Origin: an uncultured Lachnospiraceae bacterium
GTDB lineage: Bacteria > Bacillota > Clostridia > Lachnospirales > Lachnospiraceae
DNA: 52,317 nt
Direction: 5' to 3'
NCBI GenBank assembly: GCA_900320025.1
Contig: ONQW01000009.1
Coordinates: 1 to 52,317 of the forward strand
Positions within the stretch are counted from its first letter, which is position 1; the number at the start of each line of letters is the position of its first letter. A program made the translations under genes and the position numbers. The notes under the pieces are model-generated. The model made no database searches and was not told the DNA's origin. It was given only the letters and a program-made list of their open reading frames with translations. This document shows, piece by piece, positions 1-8,083 of this stretch.

Positions 1-1196
1 GCGCCGTCGATATCAACCGGCGTGGAATAATCGTTGGCATGCTGCACTGACATCTCCAGCCCGTATTTTGCCGCCCGGTCCCGGATGATGCCAAGACTCT
101 CCTCCATCCCCTGATGCGGGATGAAACGCATATTGGCACCGACCGATGCCTCCTGCGGCATCACATTGCAGGCGTCAGAGCCGGAGCTCATCGTGAACGC
201 GATCGTCGTCTGCAGCATGGCGCCCGCCTGCGCGGAAATCCGCGGCATCACCCGGACAAGCAGGGGCTTGAAAAGCCACAGATTGCCGAATACCAGACGC
301 AGACCGAACGTCCCGTACGGTGCCAGTGTCCGGAACATGGCCTGTACTTCTTTGGACATCTTTCTCCGGAACGGCGGGTGGTGTTCCACATCGTGCACAA
401 AATCCGCGAGTCTCGCGATTGGACTGTCGGCCGCAGGTGCACTCGCGTGTCCGCCGCTGCTGCGCGCCGTGAACGTCACGTCTCCCTTTCCCTTCTCAAA
501 TACGCCGATCATGGCAAAATTTCCGTGAATTCCGCCGATCGGATCCGTGATGATACCGCCGCCTTCATCACAGACAAGGTACGGCCGGACGCCGCGCCGC
601 TCCAGTTCTGCGACAAGCTTCGGGCAGCCGTCGCCGGCCCACTCCTCCGTGCAGGAGGACGACAGATAGACATCCTGCCCCGGCGTGACGCCTGCCTCAA
701 GCATCTCCTCCACCGCCTGAAAGAACCCCATGACCGAGCATTTTGTATCCGATGCACCTCTGCCCCAGACCTTGCCGTCCGCGATATCGCCGGAAAATGG
801 CGCGTGCTCCCATGTGCCCTCCGCGGGCACGACATCCTGATGGCTCATCAATACAAGCGGCTTGTCGTGTTTTGTCCCTTTCCAGAACAGCAGGAGGTTG
901 CCGTCGATGTCCGTGATTTCCAGCTCCTCGAACACCCTGGGAAACAGCTGCCAGAGAAGCCGGTGGAATCCCTCGATCTTCGGCACATCATGCTGCTCCG
1001 GATAGGACACCGTCTCATACTGCACCATTTTGGAGAGAATCCGTGCGTACTGTTCAGCCCGTGTGCCCGTCTCTGCGGAATCGTCCGGTTCATAGGTTGA
1101 AACCTTCACCGGCATACACAGCGTCCGCACCAGTGCAATCAGAAAAAGCAGCAGTAAAAGCAGCAGAATTCCCAGAACGATCTTTCCTGCGATCAT
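1..1196 (-). CDS. M20 family metallopeptidase, membrane-anchored (3' end outside window)
   Basis: The reading frame is open from the ATG at 1196 to the left edge, so about 398 residues are visible and the C-terminus is missing. Residues 5-25 are a Leu-rich membrane segment, so the enzyme is probably anchored with its catalytic domain outside the cell. The M20 metal and catalytic motifs are visible: MSHQDVVPAEG (His and Asp), GRGASDTK (bridging Asp), CTEEWAG (Glu-Glu general base and ligand) and CDEGGG. This arrangement resembles PM20D1/carboxypeptidase-type M20 enzymes, which hydrolyse or form N-acyl amino acids or dipeptides; the substrate here is unknown. A GGGG stretch lies 8 nt before the ATG. 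The two membrane genes just upstream read in the same direction and look co-transcribed with it. Confidence 0.88.
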   Translation of the reverse strand, partial: MIAGKIVLGILLLLLLLFLIALVRTLCMPVKVSTYEPDDSAETGTRAEQYARILSKMVQYETVSYPEQHDVPKIEGFHRLLWQLFPRVFEELEITDIDGNLLLFWKGTKHDKPLVLMSHQDVVPAEGTWEHAPFSGDIADGKVWGRGASDTKCSVMGFFQAVEEMLEAGVTPGQDVYLSSSCTEEWAGDGCPKLVAELERRGVRPYLVCDEGGGIITDPIGGIHGNFAMIGVFEKGKGDVTFTARSSGGHASAPAADSPIARLADFVHDVEHHPPFRRKMSKEVQAMFRTLAPYGTFGLRLVFGNLWLFKPLLVRVMPRISAQAGAMLQTTIAFTMSSGSDACNVMPQEASVGANMRFIPHQGMEESLGIIRDRAAKYGLEMSVQHANDYSTPVDIDG

Positions 1197-1322
1197 ATAT
1201 ACACCCCATTCTGCGCATGCAGCACCTGCAGGAAGCGGAGAGCCTTGACTCGACCGGAATTGCGGGTTCCGGCAGTTTCCGGCATCTTCTCAGCTGTCTG
1301 CCAGCAAGATATTTTTTCTTCG

Positions 1323-2012
1323 TCAACGATTTCTCCGATATCCCAGATAAGCCAGACCGATCGCCACAGCACCGGACGGCAGAATCAGAAGACTCGTCTG
1401 GCTCGTGAGCGAGGGAGCCACGACAAAAATCACGCTCATGAGCAGCATCGGCACAGCCGCCAGCTTCAGGTTCCTCCGGAAATACTGATAGGACATGGCG
1501 CCAAACAATGCCGGTACGACATTGTCAAACGCCGGCGCCAGCGTCCTGCTCTGCAGGATCGGCTGCAGCGGAACGAGTGCCGCCACACCGGCCGCCAGCA
1601 CCACAATCGTGACAAGACTCGATGCAGCGATCGAAAGAGTAGAAACAATCTCGTTCTCCGGCGTTCCCGCCTTCGTCCCTGCAATTTCCCGCGCATTCAT
1701 GGCGCATGGAATTTTCATATTGATCAGATTTCCCGTGATAAAGGCGAGATACCCGCCGCCTGCGCCGAGCATCGGCGTGTAAATCAGAAACTCGGCAAAA
1801 CTCGACACAGTCCACACCAGTCCCACGGAGACGAATGCCTTCGCCGCCGCGCCAAGGTCCGGGAGCGCTCCCAGATACGCACCGATGAGGAACGGCGCCC
1901 CGAGAAGGGCTGCCAGAGTCACCGCCGTGCATAACCGTCCGAGGATATGCGTGCCGCGGCTGTATTTTGCCAGATACTGCTCCCGATTCACTCCGTCTTC
2001 AATCTCTTTCAT
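1323..2012 (-). CDS. Integral membrane protein paired with DUF5058 protein
   Basis: This 229-residue protein has about five hydrophobic segments (roughly residues 24-48, 60-80, 125-150, 165-185 and 190-222). A Gly-rich stretch, MLGAGGGYLAFITGNLINMKIP, resembles a re-entrant or substrate-binding loop of a transporter. It starts 28 nt downstream of the DUF5058 stop and is followed by the M20 peptidase. I do not recognise a named family for it. The fixed pairing with a DUF5058 protein and a peptidase suggests a two-subunit membrane carrier for the peptidase's substrate or product; this is inference from context. Confidence 0.75.
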   Translation of the reverse strand: MKEIEDGVNREQYLAKYSRGTHILGRLCTAVTLAALLGAPFLIGAYLGALPDLGAAAKAFVSVGLVWTVSSFAEFLIYTPMLGAGGGYLAFITGNLINMKIPCAMNAREIAGTKAGTPENEIVSTLSIAASSLVTIVVLAAGVAALVPLQPILQSRTLAPAFDNVVPALFGAMSYQYFRRNLKLAAVPMLLMSVIFVVAPSLTSQTSLLILPSGAVAIGLAYLGYRRNR

Positions 2013-2040
2013 GCCGCATCTTCCCGCTTTCTCCTGCTTC

Positions 2041-2829
2041 CTACAGCAGTACCGCCGCTGTCATCCCCGCGAACATACTGAGCGCGATGGAAAAGCTTTC
2101 CAGCCAGATCTGGTGCTTCCGCTCCGCAATCGCTGTGAGAAGCCCCATCACCACACACGACACCAGGCAGACCACGATCGGAGTGATATCGCCGCGGAAA
2201 GTAAATTTTCCGTTTCCGGACACGAATCCGCCGATATAACTGCCCAGGTAGGCGCTGATCAGTCCGATGAACATTGCCGTCATCGCGGTGTCAGCAAAAC
2301 CTGCTCCGGCTGCCTTCTTTCTGGTGGTTTTCCGGCTCTCACCCTCATTTTGCTCCGGATCTTTTTCTTCCGATTCCCGGCTCTGCAGCCTGCTGGTGTA
2401 CCGCTTATTGAAGAAAAGAGACAGCACCATACCCCACATAATGCAGACACTCATCAGCAGCGCGATGGTGCTGAACGCACGCGGTGTCATGTTCTCCGCA
2501 GAGAGCCGGCCGATGCCGACAGCCTCCGCTGCAGCTTCTGCCACCTGCGTCTCATAATGAAGCGCACCGATCACAGACAGCCGCAGCCATGGCCATGGCG
2601 TTCCCAGGCTGCCCGACAGCGCAATGACGCCGAGCAGAATGCCGACGCTCGGCAGAAAAGAAAAAGTCATGCTTGAAGTGACAACTCTGCGGAGCCTTGC
2701 CGGATCCATGCCGATGGCCTTTCCGGCGCGGTACGCGCGCACCATGAAAATGATGCAGGTGACCGCCACAAACAGAATGATCGCACCGCAGATCAGATAT
2801 AGAACAGGACTGTTGAGTTCCTGAAGCAT
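2041..2829 (-). CDS. DUF5058 family membrane protein
   Basis: This 262-residue protein matches the DUF5058 pattern I know: an N-terminal segment ending in IIFMVRAYRAGKAIGMD, then an Ile/Leu-rich TM with PSVGILLGVIALSGSLG, then the signature PWPWLRLSVIGALHYE. Five or six membrane segments are visible, split by a charged cytoplasmic loop (about residues 140-175, rich in Glu, Lys and Arg). The start at 2829 is chosen because GGAGGAGG lies a few bases upstream; an upstream ATG in the same frame has no ribosome site. Function is unknown. It is the first gene of a probable three-gene unit with a second membrane protein and an M20 peptidase. Confidence 0.85.
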   Translation of the reverse strand: MLQELNSPVLYLICGAIILFVAVTCIIFMVRAYRAGKAIGMDPARLRRVVTSSMTFSFLPSVGILLGVIALSGSLGTPWPWLRLSVIGALHYETQVAEAAAEAVGIGRLSAENMTPRAFSTIALLMSVCIMWGMVLSLFFNKRYTSRLQSRESEEKDPEQNEGESRKTTRKKAAGAGFADTAMTAMFIGLISAYLGSYIGGFVSGNGKFTFRGDITPIVVCLVSCVVMGLLTAIAERKHQIWLESFSIALSMFAGMTAAVLL

Positions 2830-2852
2830 CCCTCTTCCTCCTCCCTGAAATC

Positions 2853-2960
2853 CATCCCTATCCAGACAGCACGCTGCACAAAACAGCTCCCATCGCGGTC
2901 TGGCAGGCCAGCCGCCAGACATGGGCTTATACGGACAGCACTCCGTTCAAAACTGCTCTC
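2853..2960 (-). repeat. Degenerate copy of the 3' end of the SDR gene, period 69 bp
   Basis: Between this SDR-type gene (stop at 2927-2929) and the DUF5058 gene is a second copy of the SDR gene's terminal codons. In frame it reads M-G-A-V-L-C-S-V-L-S-G-stop (stop at 2858-2860), against M-R-A-V-L-N-G-V-L-S-V-stop in the gene. The copies are 69 bp apart and diverged, and both keep a stop codon. Confidence 0.7.
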
Positions 2961-4024
2961 ATCTCTGCCGGTATCCGTTCCGGATTTTTTCCTCTCAGCT
3001 GCAGGAACGACTCCTGCCCTGACCAGACAGTTCCGCCTGGCAAAGCAACGATCCCTTCCTCCTCGGGATGATTATAGTGACACATGCCGGCATCAAGACA
3101 GGCCTTCACGAGCGCCGGTGGATTGCCGCAGCCGCCCGTGACTGCACAGACACCAGCCGCCCCCTCTCCTTCAAAATAGCAGTGCCGCCAGGTTTTCACC
3201 GCTTCTAACGAGCTGCAAAGCGCATCTGTTTCGAGTTCACAGAACGGGCTGCGGAGCGCGTCCGTCCCGGATACGCTGAGAGGGCTGGAAAGAGCATCCG
3301 CCTCAGGTTCATGGAACGGGCTGCGAAACGCATCCCTTCCCGGTTTCCTGTCATGCTCTGTTCCATTCCCCGCAATATAGACAAAACTCCGCACGCACCT
3401 CCGCCCGGTATCGCCGCCAAATTCTGTCGTTGTCGTCCGCACACAGTCAAGGACGTGAACGATTCCCAGAACAGCTTCCTCGTACGTCCGAACCGGGTCC
3501 TCCGGAATTCCCGGCTCCATTTCCAAAAGCCCGGGTATGTGATGAAAGGCTGTGTTCCGGCTGTTTCCCGCATGGCCCGCCGCTCCGTGAAGGCCCGGCG
3601 CGAGATGAAAAACGATCTCCGGCTCCGTTTTCATAAACGTCTCCCGGCAAAGGTAGAGATCCTGAACGCTCCCCGTCACCGCGTGAAACCGCGGGACACC
3701 CTCCTGCTTTGGCGCTGTCCGGTCATGCTCCGAGCGCACCGCCAGTCCTGAGAGGTCAAACAGACTTTTCCCTGTGCCGCAGCCACTGTCTGCGTCTGTC
3801 CGGTTTCTGTCGCAGCCGCCTGCCGTACCCGCCTGGTTATCGCCGTTCTGCCCGCCGTCTGTTACCTGCCAGCAGCGGCCTCTTTCCGCCCTGTTCATGC
3901 CGAATCCGACGACATCCGCGCCGAGCATCAGCAGCGCCTGCATCAGCCAGCTCCCCGTCTCCCCGGTAAACCCTGTGACAAGAACCGTTCTGCCGCTGTA
4001 AAACCCTTCCAGTGCTTGATCCAT
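2927..4024 (-). CDS. Degenerate CDP-glucose 4,6-dehydratase-like SDR protein with internal repeats
   Basis: The N-terminus is a Rossmann fold with TGFTGETG (residues 17-24). Scattered blocks match CDP-glucose 4,6-dehydratase (RfbG) proteins: FYSGRTVLVTG, SLFDLSGLA (87-95), PEIVFHLA (135-142) and EDPVRTYEEAVLGIVHVLDCVR (175-196). Low-complexity insertions break these blocks (about 47-86, 143-172, 198-230). Where the YxxxK catalytic region should be, residues 231-278 are four 12-residue repeats of the form DA(L/F)xS(P/S)(F/L)xxxxx. No YxxxK is visible, so dehydratase activity is doubtful. GAGGT lies 8 nt before the ATG. It stands alone downstream of a double hairpin and may be a decaying or repurposed gene. 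Confidence 0.65.
   Translation of the reverse strand: MDQALEGFYSGRTVLVTGFTGETGSWLMQALLMLGADVVGFGMNRAERGRCWQVTDGGQNGDNQAGTAGGCDRNRTDADSGCGTGKSLFDLSGLAVRSEHDRTAPKQEGVPRFHAVTGSVQDLYLCRETFMKTEPEIVFHLAPGLHGAAGHAGNSRNTAFHHIPGLLEMEPGIPEDPVRTYEEAVLGIVHVLDCVRTTTTEFGGDTGRRCVRSFVYIAGNGTEHDRKPGRDAFRSPFHEPEADALSSPLSVSGTDALRSPFCELETDALCSSLEAVKTWRHCYFEGEGAAGVCAVTGGCGNPPALVKACLDAGMCHYNHPEEEGIVALPGGTVWSGQESFLQLRGKNPERIPAEMRAVLNGVLSV
3191..3334 (-). repeat. In-frame 36-bp tandem repeat, four units
   Basis: Four consecutive 12-codon units inside the SDR-like gene encode DAFRSPFHEPEA, DALSSPLSVSGT, DALRSPFCELET and DALCSSLEAVKT. The DA and S/P positions are fixed and the rest varies. Confidence 0.85.
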
Positions 4025-4113
4025 GCATCACACCTCACATGCTGCAGTCATGGCTTCATTCTATCACAAGACCACGGCATCCGCCCCGCCCAATTCCGTC
4101 TGCAGGCGAGCAA

Positions 4114-4183
4114 TTGTCCCTGACAAGTTTAGCTTGTTTGGGACAAAAATTGTCCCAAACAAGCTAAACTCGTTAGGAACAAA
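4114..4183. repeat. Long palindromic element, copy A (33-bp arms)
   Basis: Two 33-bp arms (4114-4146 and 4151-4183) are inverted copies with three mismatches and a 4-nt spacer. The core GAGTTTAGCTTGTTTGG type sequence is shared with copy B at 18737-18805, 14.6 kb away. Copy A sits directly beside a second perfect hairpin (4177-4223). Confidence 0.9.
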
Positions 4184-4223
4184 ATGCAGGACTGCCGCTG
4201 CGCGGCAGTCCTGCATTTTGTTC
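4177..4223. terminator. Perfect 21-bp-arm hairpin after dat, terminator-like in both directions
   Basis: Arms at 4177-4197 and 4203-4223 are perfectly complementary with a 5-nt loop, and the outer part is A-rich on one side and T-rich on the other. It lies 26 nt past the stop of the aminotransferase gene, where an intrinsic terminator is expected. Confidence 0.75.
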
Positions 4224-4248
4224 TGAATACTCCGACAAATCGGAACAA

Positions 4249-5100
4249 TTATTCTGTTGCCTCGAGGAATTCCTCGATCAGATGGCTGCGGAGATCTTCC
4301 AGCATCTCCGGTGCCTTCCCACCGACTTTCTCGCCGTCCAGCTCATCGCAGTGCATGCACAGCTTGCTTGAGCTTGTGACAAGAATCTCGTCGGCCTTGC
4401 GAAGGGTATCGAGATCATACGGAGTCTCAGAAACGCCATATCCCAGCTTCTTGCACATCCGGATCAGATGAGCACGCGCGATGCCGGGCAGAATCAGCTC
4501 ATCTGTCGGCGCGGTGAAAAGCTTGCCGTCCTGAATGATGTGGCAGTTGCTGTGCGCGCACTCCGTCACACGATTGCCCATATTCTTGCGGTAAAGAATG
4601 GTCTCCGTACATCCCGCTCTCTTTGCGTGCTGCGCTGCCATGACGGAAGGAAGAAGATTCAGCGTCTTGACGTTGCAGTGATAAAACCGGGTGTCCGGTT
4701 CCGTGATGCAGTGAATCGGAGCTTTTCCATCGCTTGCCTTGGCAGGTGTCAGCATGACCCAGAGATTCGCAGGGATGGTCTCATCGAAGGTATGAAGCCG
4801 GTTGTCATAACCACCGCGGGTGACCTGATAATAGACGAACTGATCGCCGTCATCCAGCTTCTTTACCAGTTCGGTCAGAAGATCCTTCAGTTCCGCCTTG
4901 GTTACAGGCATCTTGATGTCCATCAGTGCCGCACTGTTGAAAAAACGGTCGATATGCTCATCGATAGCAAAGATGTGATAGTGTCTGCACGGACCGGCAT
5001 CATACACGCCGTCTCCGAACCAGTGGACACGATCGTTCATCGGAATGGAGAGTTCATCGATCTCGCCGATTTTTCCATTGTAGTACCCTAATGTCTTCAT
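4249..5100 (-). CDS. dat: D-amino acid aminotransferase (class IV, D-alanine transaminase)
   Basis: This 283-residue fold-type IV PLP enzyme has YNGKIGEIDELSIPMNDR at the start and the PLP lysine in NVKTLNLLPS at residue 145, the same number as in Bacillus D-amino acid aminotransferase. A conserved NRVTECAHSN block follows near residue 180. The family reaction is D-alanine + 2-oxoglutarate to pyruvate + D-glutamate. GGAGG lies 7 nt before the ATG. It is the last gene of a same-strand block containing D-glutamate cyclase-type and 5-oxoprolinase genes, which suggests D-glutamate as its relevant product or substrate here. Branched-chain or aminodeoxychorismate relatives are less likely given length and motifs. 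Confidence 0.88.
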   Translation of the reverse strand: MKTLGYYNGKIGEIDELSIPMNDRVHWFGDGVYDAGPCRHYHIFAIDEHIDRFFNSAALMDIKMPVTKAELKDLLTELVKKLDDGDQFVYYQVTRGGYDNRLHTFDETIPANLWVMLTPAKASDGKAPIHCITEPDTRFYHCNVKTLNLLPSVMAAQHAKRAGCTETILYRKNMGNRVTECAHSNCHIIQDGKLFTAPTDELILPGIARAHLIRMCKKLGYGVSETPYDLDTLRKADEILVTSSSKLCMHCDELDGEKVGGKAPEMLEDLRSHLIEEFLEATE

Positions 5101-5142
5101 TTTACTCCTCCGTGCCGCTCCCTGCGGCGCCCGTGAAAAAAT

Positions 5143-5154
5143 ACCCGGCCGGGT
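5143..5154. terminator. Short GC palindrome with flanking A/T runs
   Basis: ACCCGGCCGGGT is flanked by TTTTCTT on the plus side and by ATTTTTT reading on the minus strand. It could end minus-strand transcription 150 nt beyond the DUF4392 stop, just ahead of dat. The stem is only 6 bp, so it is weak. The rest of 5101-5304 holds only the dat ribosome site and a small GATCCTCA hairpin. Confidence 0.35.
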
Positions 5155-5304
5155 TTTCTTCCCGAAATCCGGTCTGCCGACAGATCCTCATTCCTGAGGA
5201 TAGGAACCCGCCGTCATGCACCGGTGCGTAAAAAAGAGGCAGCTGGACCGCGAAGCTGATATCCCCCGCTATCCGCTACCTCCTTGTAAGCGCTGAAAAA
5301 TATG

Positions 5305-6156
5305 CTAAACGCTTTCCCCGCTCCTGTCAAGAATTTTGCGACCGCACCAGCACCGTCTATGGGCGACCCGCTCGTGTGTCACGCCGTCTACGCTTCCAAC
5401 CGCAACCATTCGTTCGATACTCTCGTGTACCTTCTCTGCCGGACGAAGGCCGTCGATCTCATGGAACACCGGTTTTCCGCTGATGCGCTCCAGCTCCTCC
5501 GCCATCCCATAGGCGCCCCAGTTCGACACGCTCGCGATCACCAGCCTGTCCGTCCTGACACGGCACGGCACAAGAGACAGCTTTTCCGCGATCACAGAGG
5601 CAAGGTAGCCCATGCCGATTTCGTTGCCGCCGTCCCCGACCCCGATCGTCGGGATATGGAATGTGCTGTCCGACCCGCGGTCCGGCCCAGCCATCGTAAA
5701 CAGCAGATCCGCCTTCGCTGTGTGCTCCGCGATGCTGATCCCACGCATATTTTCATAATCATTCCGCGTGTTGATGCCGCACCGCTCAATCGAAATCATC
5801 CCCGCCGGCTTCAGCTTCGCAAGTAGCGCGGCGCACTCCTTCACGCCCGCCTCCATCGGCAGATAAACGGTATCAATCCTTTCCGGTTCAAAGAATCCCC
5901 TGCAAAATTCATCCGTCACGATCACCGGATGATACCCGAGTCCGGACAGCGCTCTCGACAGAACAATCGTCCCCGCAGGTCCGTCCGTCTCTGCAAAACC
6001 TGCCACATAAAATCCGGTAGTCAGAAGAATCGTCCCCCTGTCCCAGCGGAGAATCTCCTCCGCTGCCTCCGTGCAGTAATCCGTCGGCAGATACTCCCGC
6101 AGAAGATTCATGCCTCTTCCGGAATGCCGCAAAATAATATCCTCAGTCTTTCCCAT
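5305..6156 (-). CDS. DUF4392 protein, D-glutamate cyclase C-terminal domain homologue
   Basis: This 283-residue protein has the DUF4392 hallmarks: TTGFYVAGFAETDGPAGT (nucleotide-fold loop), SIERCG near the middle and TIGVGDGGNEIGMG at about residues 183-196. In vertebrate D-glutamate cyclase (DGLUCY) this domain is fused behind a DUF1445 domain, and that enzyme converts D-glutamate to 5-oxo-D-proline. Here the DUF1445 half is a separate gene at 7127, with pxpA between them. The start at 6156 is an ATG with GGAGG 10 nt upstream; an upstream TTG lies too close to that site. The cyclase role is inferred from the human protein. Confidence 0.85.
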   Translation of the reverse strand: MGKTEDIILRHSGRGMNLLREYLPTDYCTEAAEEILRWDRGTILLTTGFYVAGFAETDGPAGTIVLSRALSGLGYHPVIVTDEFCRGFFEPERIDTVYLPMEAGVKECAALLAKLKPAGMISIERCGINTRNDYENMRGISIAEHTAKADLLFTMAGPDRGSDSTFHIPTIGVGDGGNEIGMGYLASVIAEKLSLVPCRVRTDRLVIASVSNWGAYGMAEELERISGKPVFHEIDGLRPAEKVHESIERMVAVGSVDGVTHERVAHRRCWCGRKILDRSGESV

Positions 6157-6193
6157 GATTGTCAAACCTCCAGCTCCGCGCTTTGCATTTCCG

Positions 6194-6292
6194 CCAATTT
6201 TGACGCGCGGTGATCTATCGTCCGATAGCCTTTATCCAGCGGATATTCTGACGCCAGATCCGATTTTGACGCGCGATGATCTGTCATCCGAT
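6194..6292 (-). repeat. 33-bp repeat overlapping the pxpA stop codon
   Basis: The last codons of pxpA with its stop (unit 6260-6292) recur at 6194-6226 with five mismatches. Between them lies another 33-bp stretch that looks like a more diverged third unit (about half matching). The unit length equals 11 codons. Confidence 0.8.
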
Positions 6293-7057
6293 CACCTGCG
6301 CGATCGGCGCAATCCCGATTCCCTCTCTTGTCAGCTCCTCGCGGATCATCTTCGCAAAGAGCACCGCCTTCGGAGAATCTCCGTGCAGGCAGATGGAATC
6401 CGGAGACACCGCAATTTCCTTTCCCGTGATCGCCTTCACCTTGTGATCCTTCACCATGCTGATCACCCGGCGGATCGCCTCCTGCTCGTCTGTGATCATC
6501 GCGCCGTCCTTTCCTCTCGCAACGAGCGATCCGTCCTCCTCATACGCGCGGTCCGCAAACACCTCGCGCGCGAAGCGTAGACCAGCGCGTGCCGCCGCGC
6601 CTTCAAAGGCAGACCCGGACAGGCCCAGGAGTATCAGGTCAGGGTCGACAGAGGCAATCCCTTCGCAGATAGCGTCCGCCATCTGCGGATCCTTTCCTGC
6701 CATGTTGTACATCGCGCCGTGCGGTTTTACGTGCTGAAGAGAAAGCCCCTCCGCCTCTGCAAACGCCTTCAGAGCGCCGACCTGATAGATGATCATCGCC
6801 TTGAGCTCCGGCATCGTCACCTTCATCTGGCGCCGTCCGAAGCCGACCAGATCCGGGAACCCGGGATGCGCACCGGGCGCCACGCCCGCCTGTCTGCACA
6901 GTCCGATCGTCTTCTCCATCACCAACGGGTCCGACGCATGAAATCCGCACGCGATATTCGCCGAGGAAATGTACTGCACAATATCCTCATCCATTCCGAT
7001 TTTGTAATTTCCGAAGCTCTCCCCCATATCACAGTTGAGATCCACCCTGATTCCCAT
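6284..7057 (-). CDS. pxpA: 5-oxoprolinase subunit A (LamB/YcsF family)
   Basis: This 257-residue protein begins RVDLNCDMGESFGNYKIG, the LamB/YcsF signature, followed by SANIACGFHASDP and GAHPGFPDLVGFGRR. It is full length for the family. PxpA with PxpB and PxpC forms the bacterial ATP-dependent 5-oxoprolinase, which opens 5-oxoproline to glutamate. The partners are encoded upstream on the same strand (pxpC at 8084, pxpB at 9311). The stop codon is part of a 33-bp repeat that continues into the following intergenic region. Confidence 0.93.
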   Translation of the reverse strand: MGIRVDLNCDMGESFGNYKIGMDEDIVQYISSANIACGFHASDPLVMEKTIGLCRQAGVAPGAHPGFPDLVGFGRRQMKVTMPELKAMIIYQVGALKAFAEAEGLSLQHVKPHGAMYNMAGKDPQMADAICEGIASVDPDLILLGLSGSAFEGAAARAGLRFAREVFADRAYEEDGSLVARGKDGAMITDEQEAIRRVISMVKDHKVKAITGKEIAVSPDSICLHGDSPKAVLFAKMIREELTREGIGIAPIAQVIG

Positions 7058-7126
7058 TGCCGCGTTCCTGCCTTTCTTCCCAAAATCCGACTCTTCCGCC
7101 TCTGTTTCACTTCTGCGTGGAACATC

Positions 7127-7912
7127 TTAGTATTTCAGATTCACGTTCTTCACATCCGTGATAAGCATATGACCCGGGGCATGCGTGATGACAAAATCCG
7201 GGCGTGACTGCATAATCACGTTCTGCGGTGTCACGCCGCACGGCCAGAAAACAGGCACCTCGCCATCGCGGATCGTCACCATCTCGCCATAATCCGGGTG
7301 CTCCAGATCATGGATGCCGATGTATTCCGGATTGCCGATGTGAACCGGCGCGCCGTGCACCCGCGGCATCTGTCCGGTAATCAGCACCGCCTTCGGCACG
7401 AGCTCATACGGGATCGGGCGCATCGAAACGACCATATTGCCATGAAACACACCGGCAGAGCGGCAGGGGATGTTCGTGTTGTACATCGGGACGTTGCGAT
7501 GCTCCTCAATCTGCCTCACCGGTACATCCGCAGCCAGCAGGTCCCCCTCAAAAGAAAAACTGCATCCGATCAGAAAGCTCACAAAATCGTCTCTCCAGAA
7601 CTGTGAGACATCCGTGTACTCCCCGGTCAGCTCTCCCTTTTCATAAATCCGATACTTCGGAATATCCCTTGCGATATCCGCGCCGTCCGCAATCTCGTGC
7701 AGCGTCCTGCTGCCCATGTCACTCACCTCAAGCAGCGGGCAGGGCCTCGGGTTTCTCTGCGCAAAGAGCAGAAAATCATACGCCAGTTCCTTAGGCAGCA
7801 CCACGAGATTCGCCTGCGCATATCCGGGGCACATCCCGGAGGTCTGATCGGTATACTTTCCCTCCCGAATCAGCTGCCGCACTTCCCGCGGCGTCATTTG
7901 ATCAAAATTCAT
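7127..7912 (-). CDS. DUF1445 protein (YcsI type), D-glutamate cyclase N-terminal domain homologue
   Basis: This 261-residue protein matches DUF1445 throughout: TPREVRQLIREGKYTDQTSG, PGYAQANLVVLPKELAYDFLLF, RNPRPCPLLEV, the FLIGCSFSFE block and the C-terminal WPCGVTPQNV with FVITHAPGHMLITD. B. subtilis ycsI in the kip locus is a homologue. Vertebrate D-glutamate cyclase carries this domain N-terminally. The start at 7912 is preferred because GGGAGG lies 6 nt upstream; an ATG two codons earlier abuts that site. With the separate DUF4392 gene at 5305 it may form a split D-glutamate cyclase. Confidence 0.87.
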   Translation of the reverse strand: MNFDQMTPREVRQLIREGKYTDQTSGMCPGYAQANLVVLPKELAYDFLLFAQRNPRPCPLLEVSDMGSRTLHEIADGADIARDIPKYRIYEKGELTGEYTDVSQFWRDDFVSFLIGCSFSFEGDLLAADVPVRQIEEHRNVPMYNTNIPCRSAGVFHGNMVVSMRPIPYELVPKAVLITGQMPRVHGAPVHIGNPEYIGIHDLEHPDYGEMVTIRDGEVPVFWPCGVTPQNVIMQSRPDFVITHAPGHMLITDVKNVNLKY

Positions 7913-8083
7913 CTCCATCCTCCCTCACATCTCACAGCTTCGAATAGCTGTGCCGAAATTGTGACCCTCCATTTTCTTCCACAGACGCACCCGTTTTTCC
8001 TGCATCTGACAGCTTTCTCAAGTCTGCCGGAAACTCGCCTGGTGCATCCTGTTCCAACAGCATTATCTGATGCTGTCGTCCTA

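Noticed and set aside
114..1100. Long plus-strand reading frame of 328 codons at the left end
   Set aside because: It lies antisense to the M20 peptidase, whose catalytic motifs are unambiguous. The plus-strand peptide is Arg/His-rich and matches nothing.
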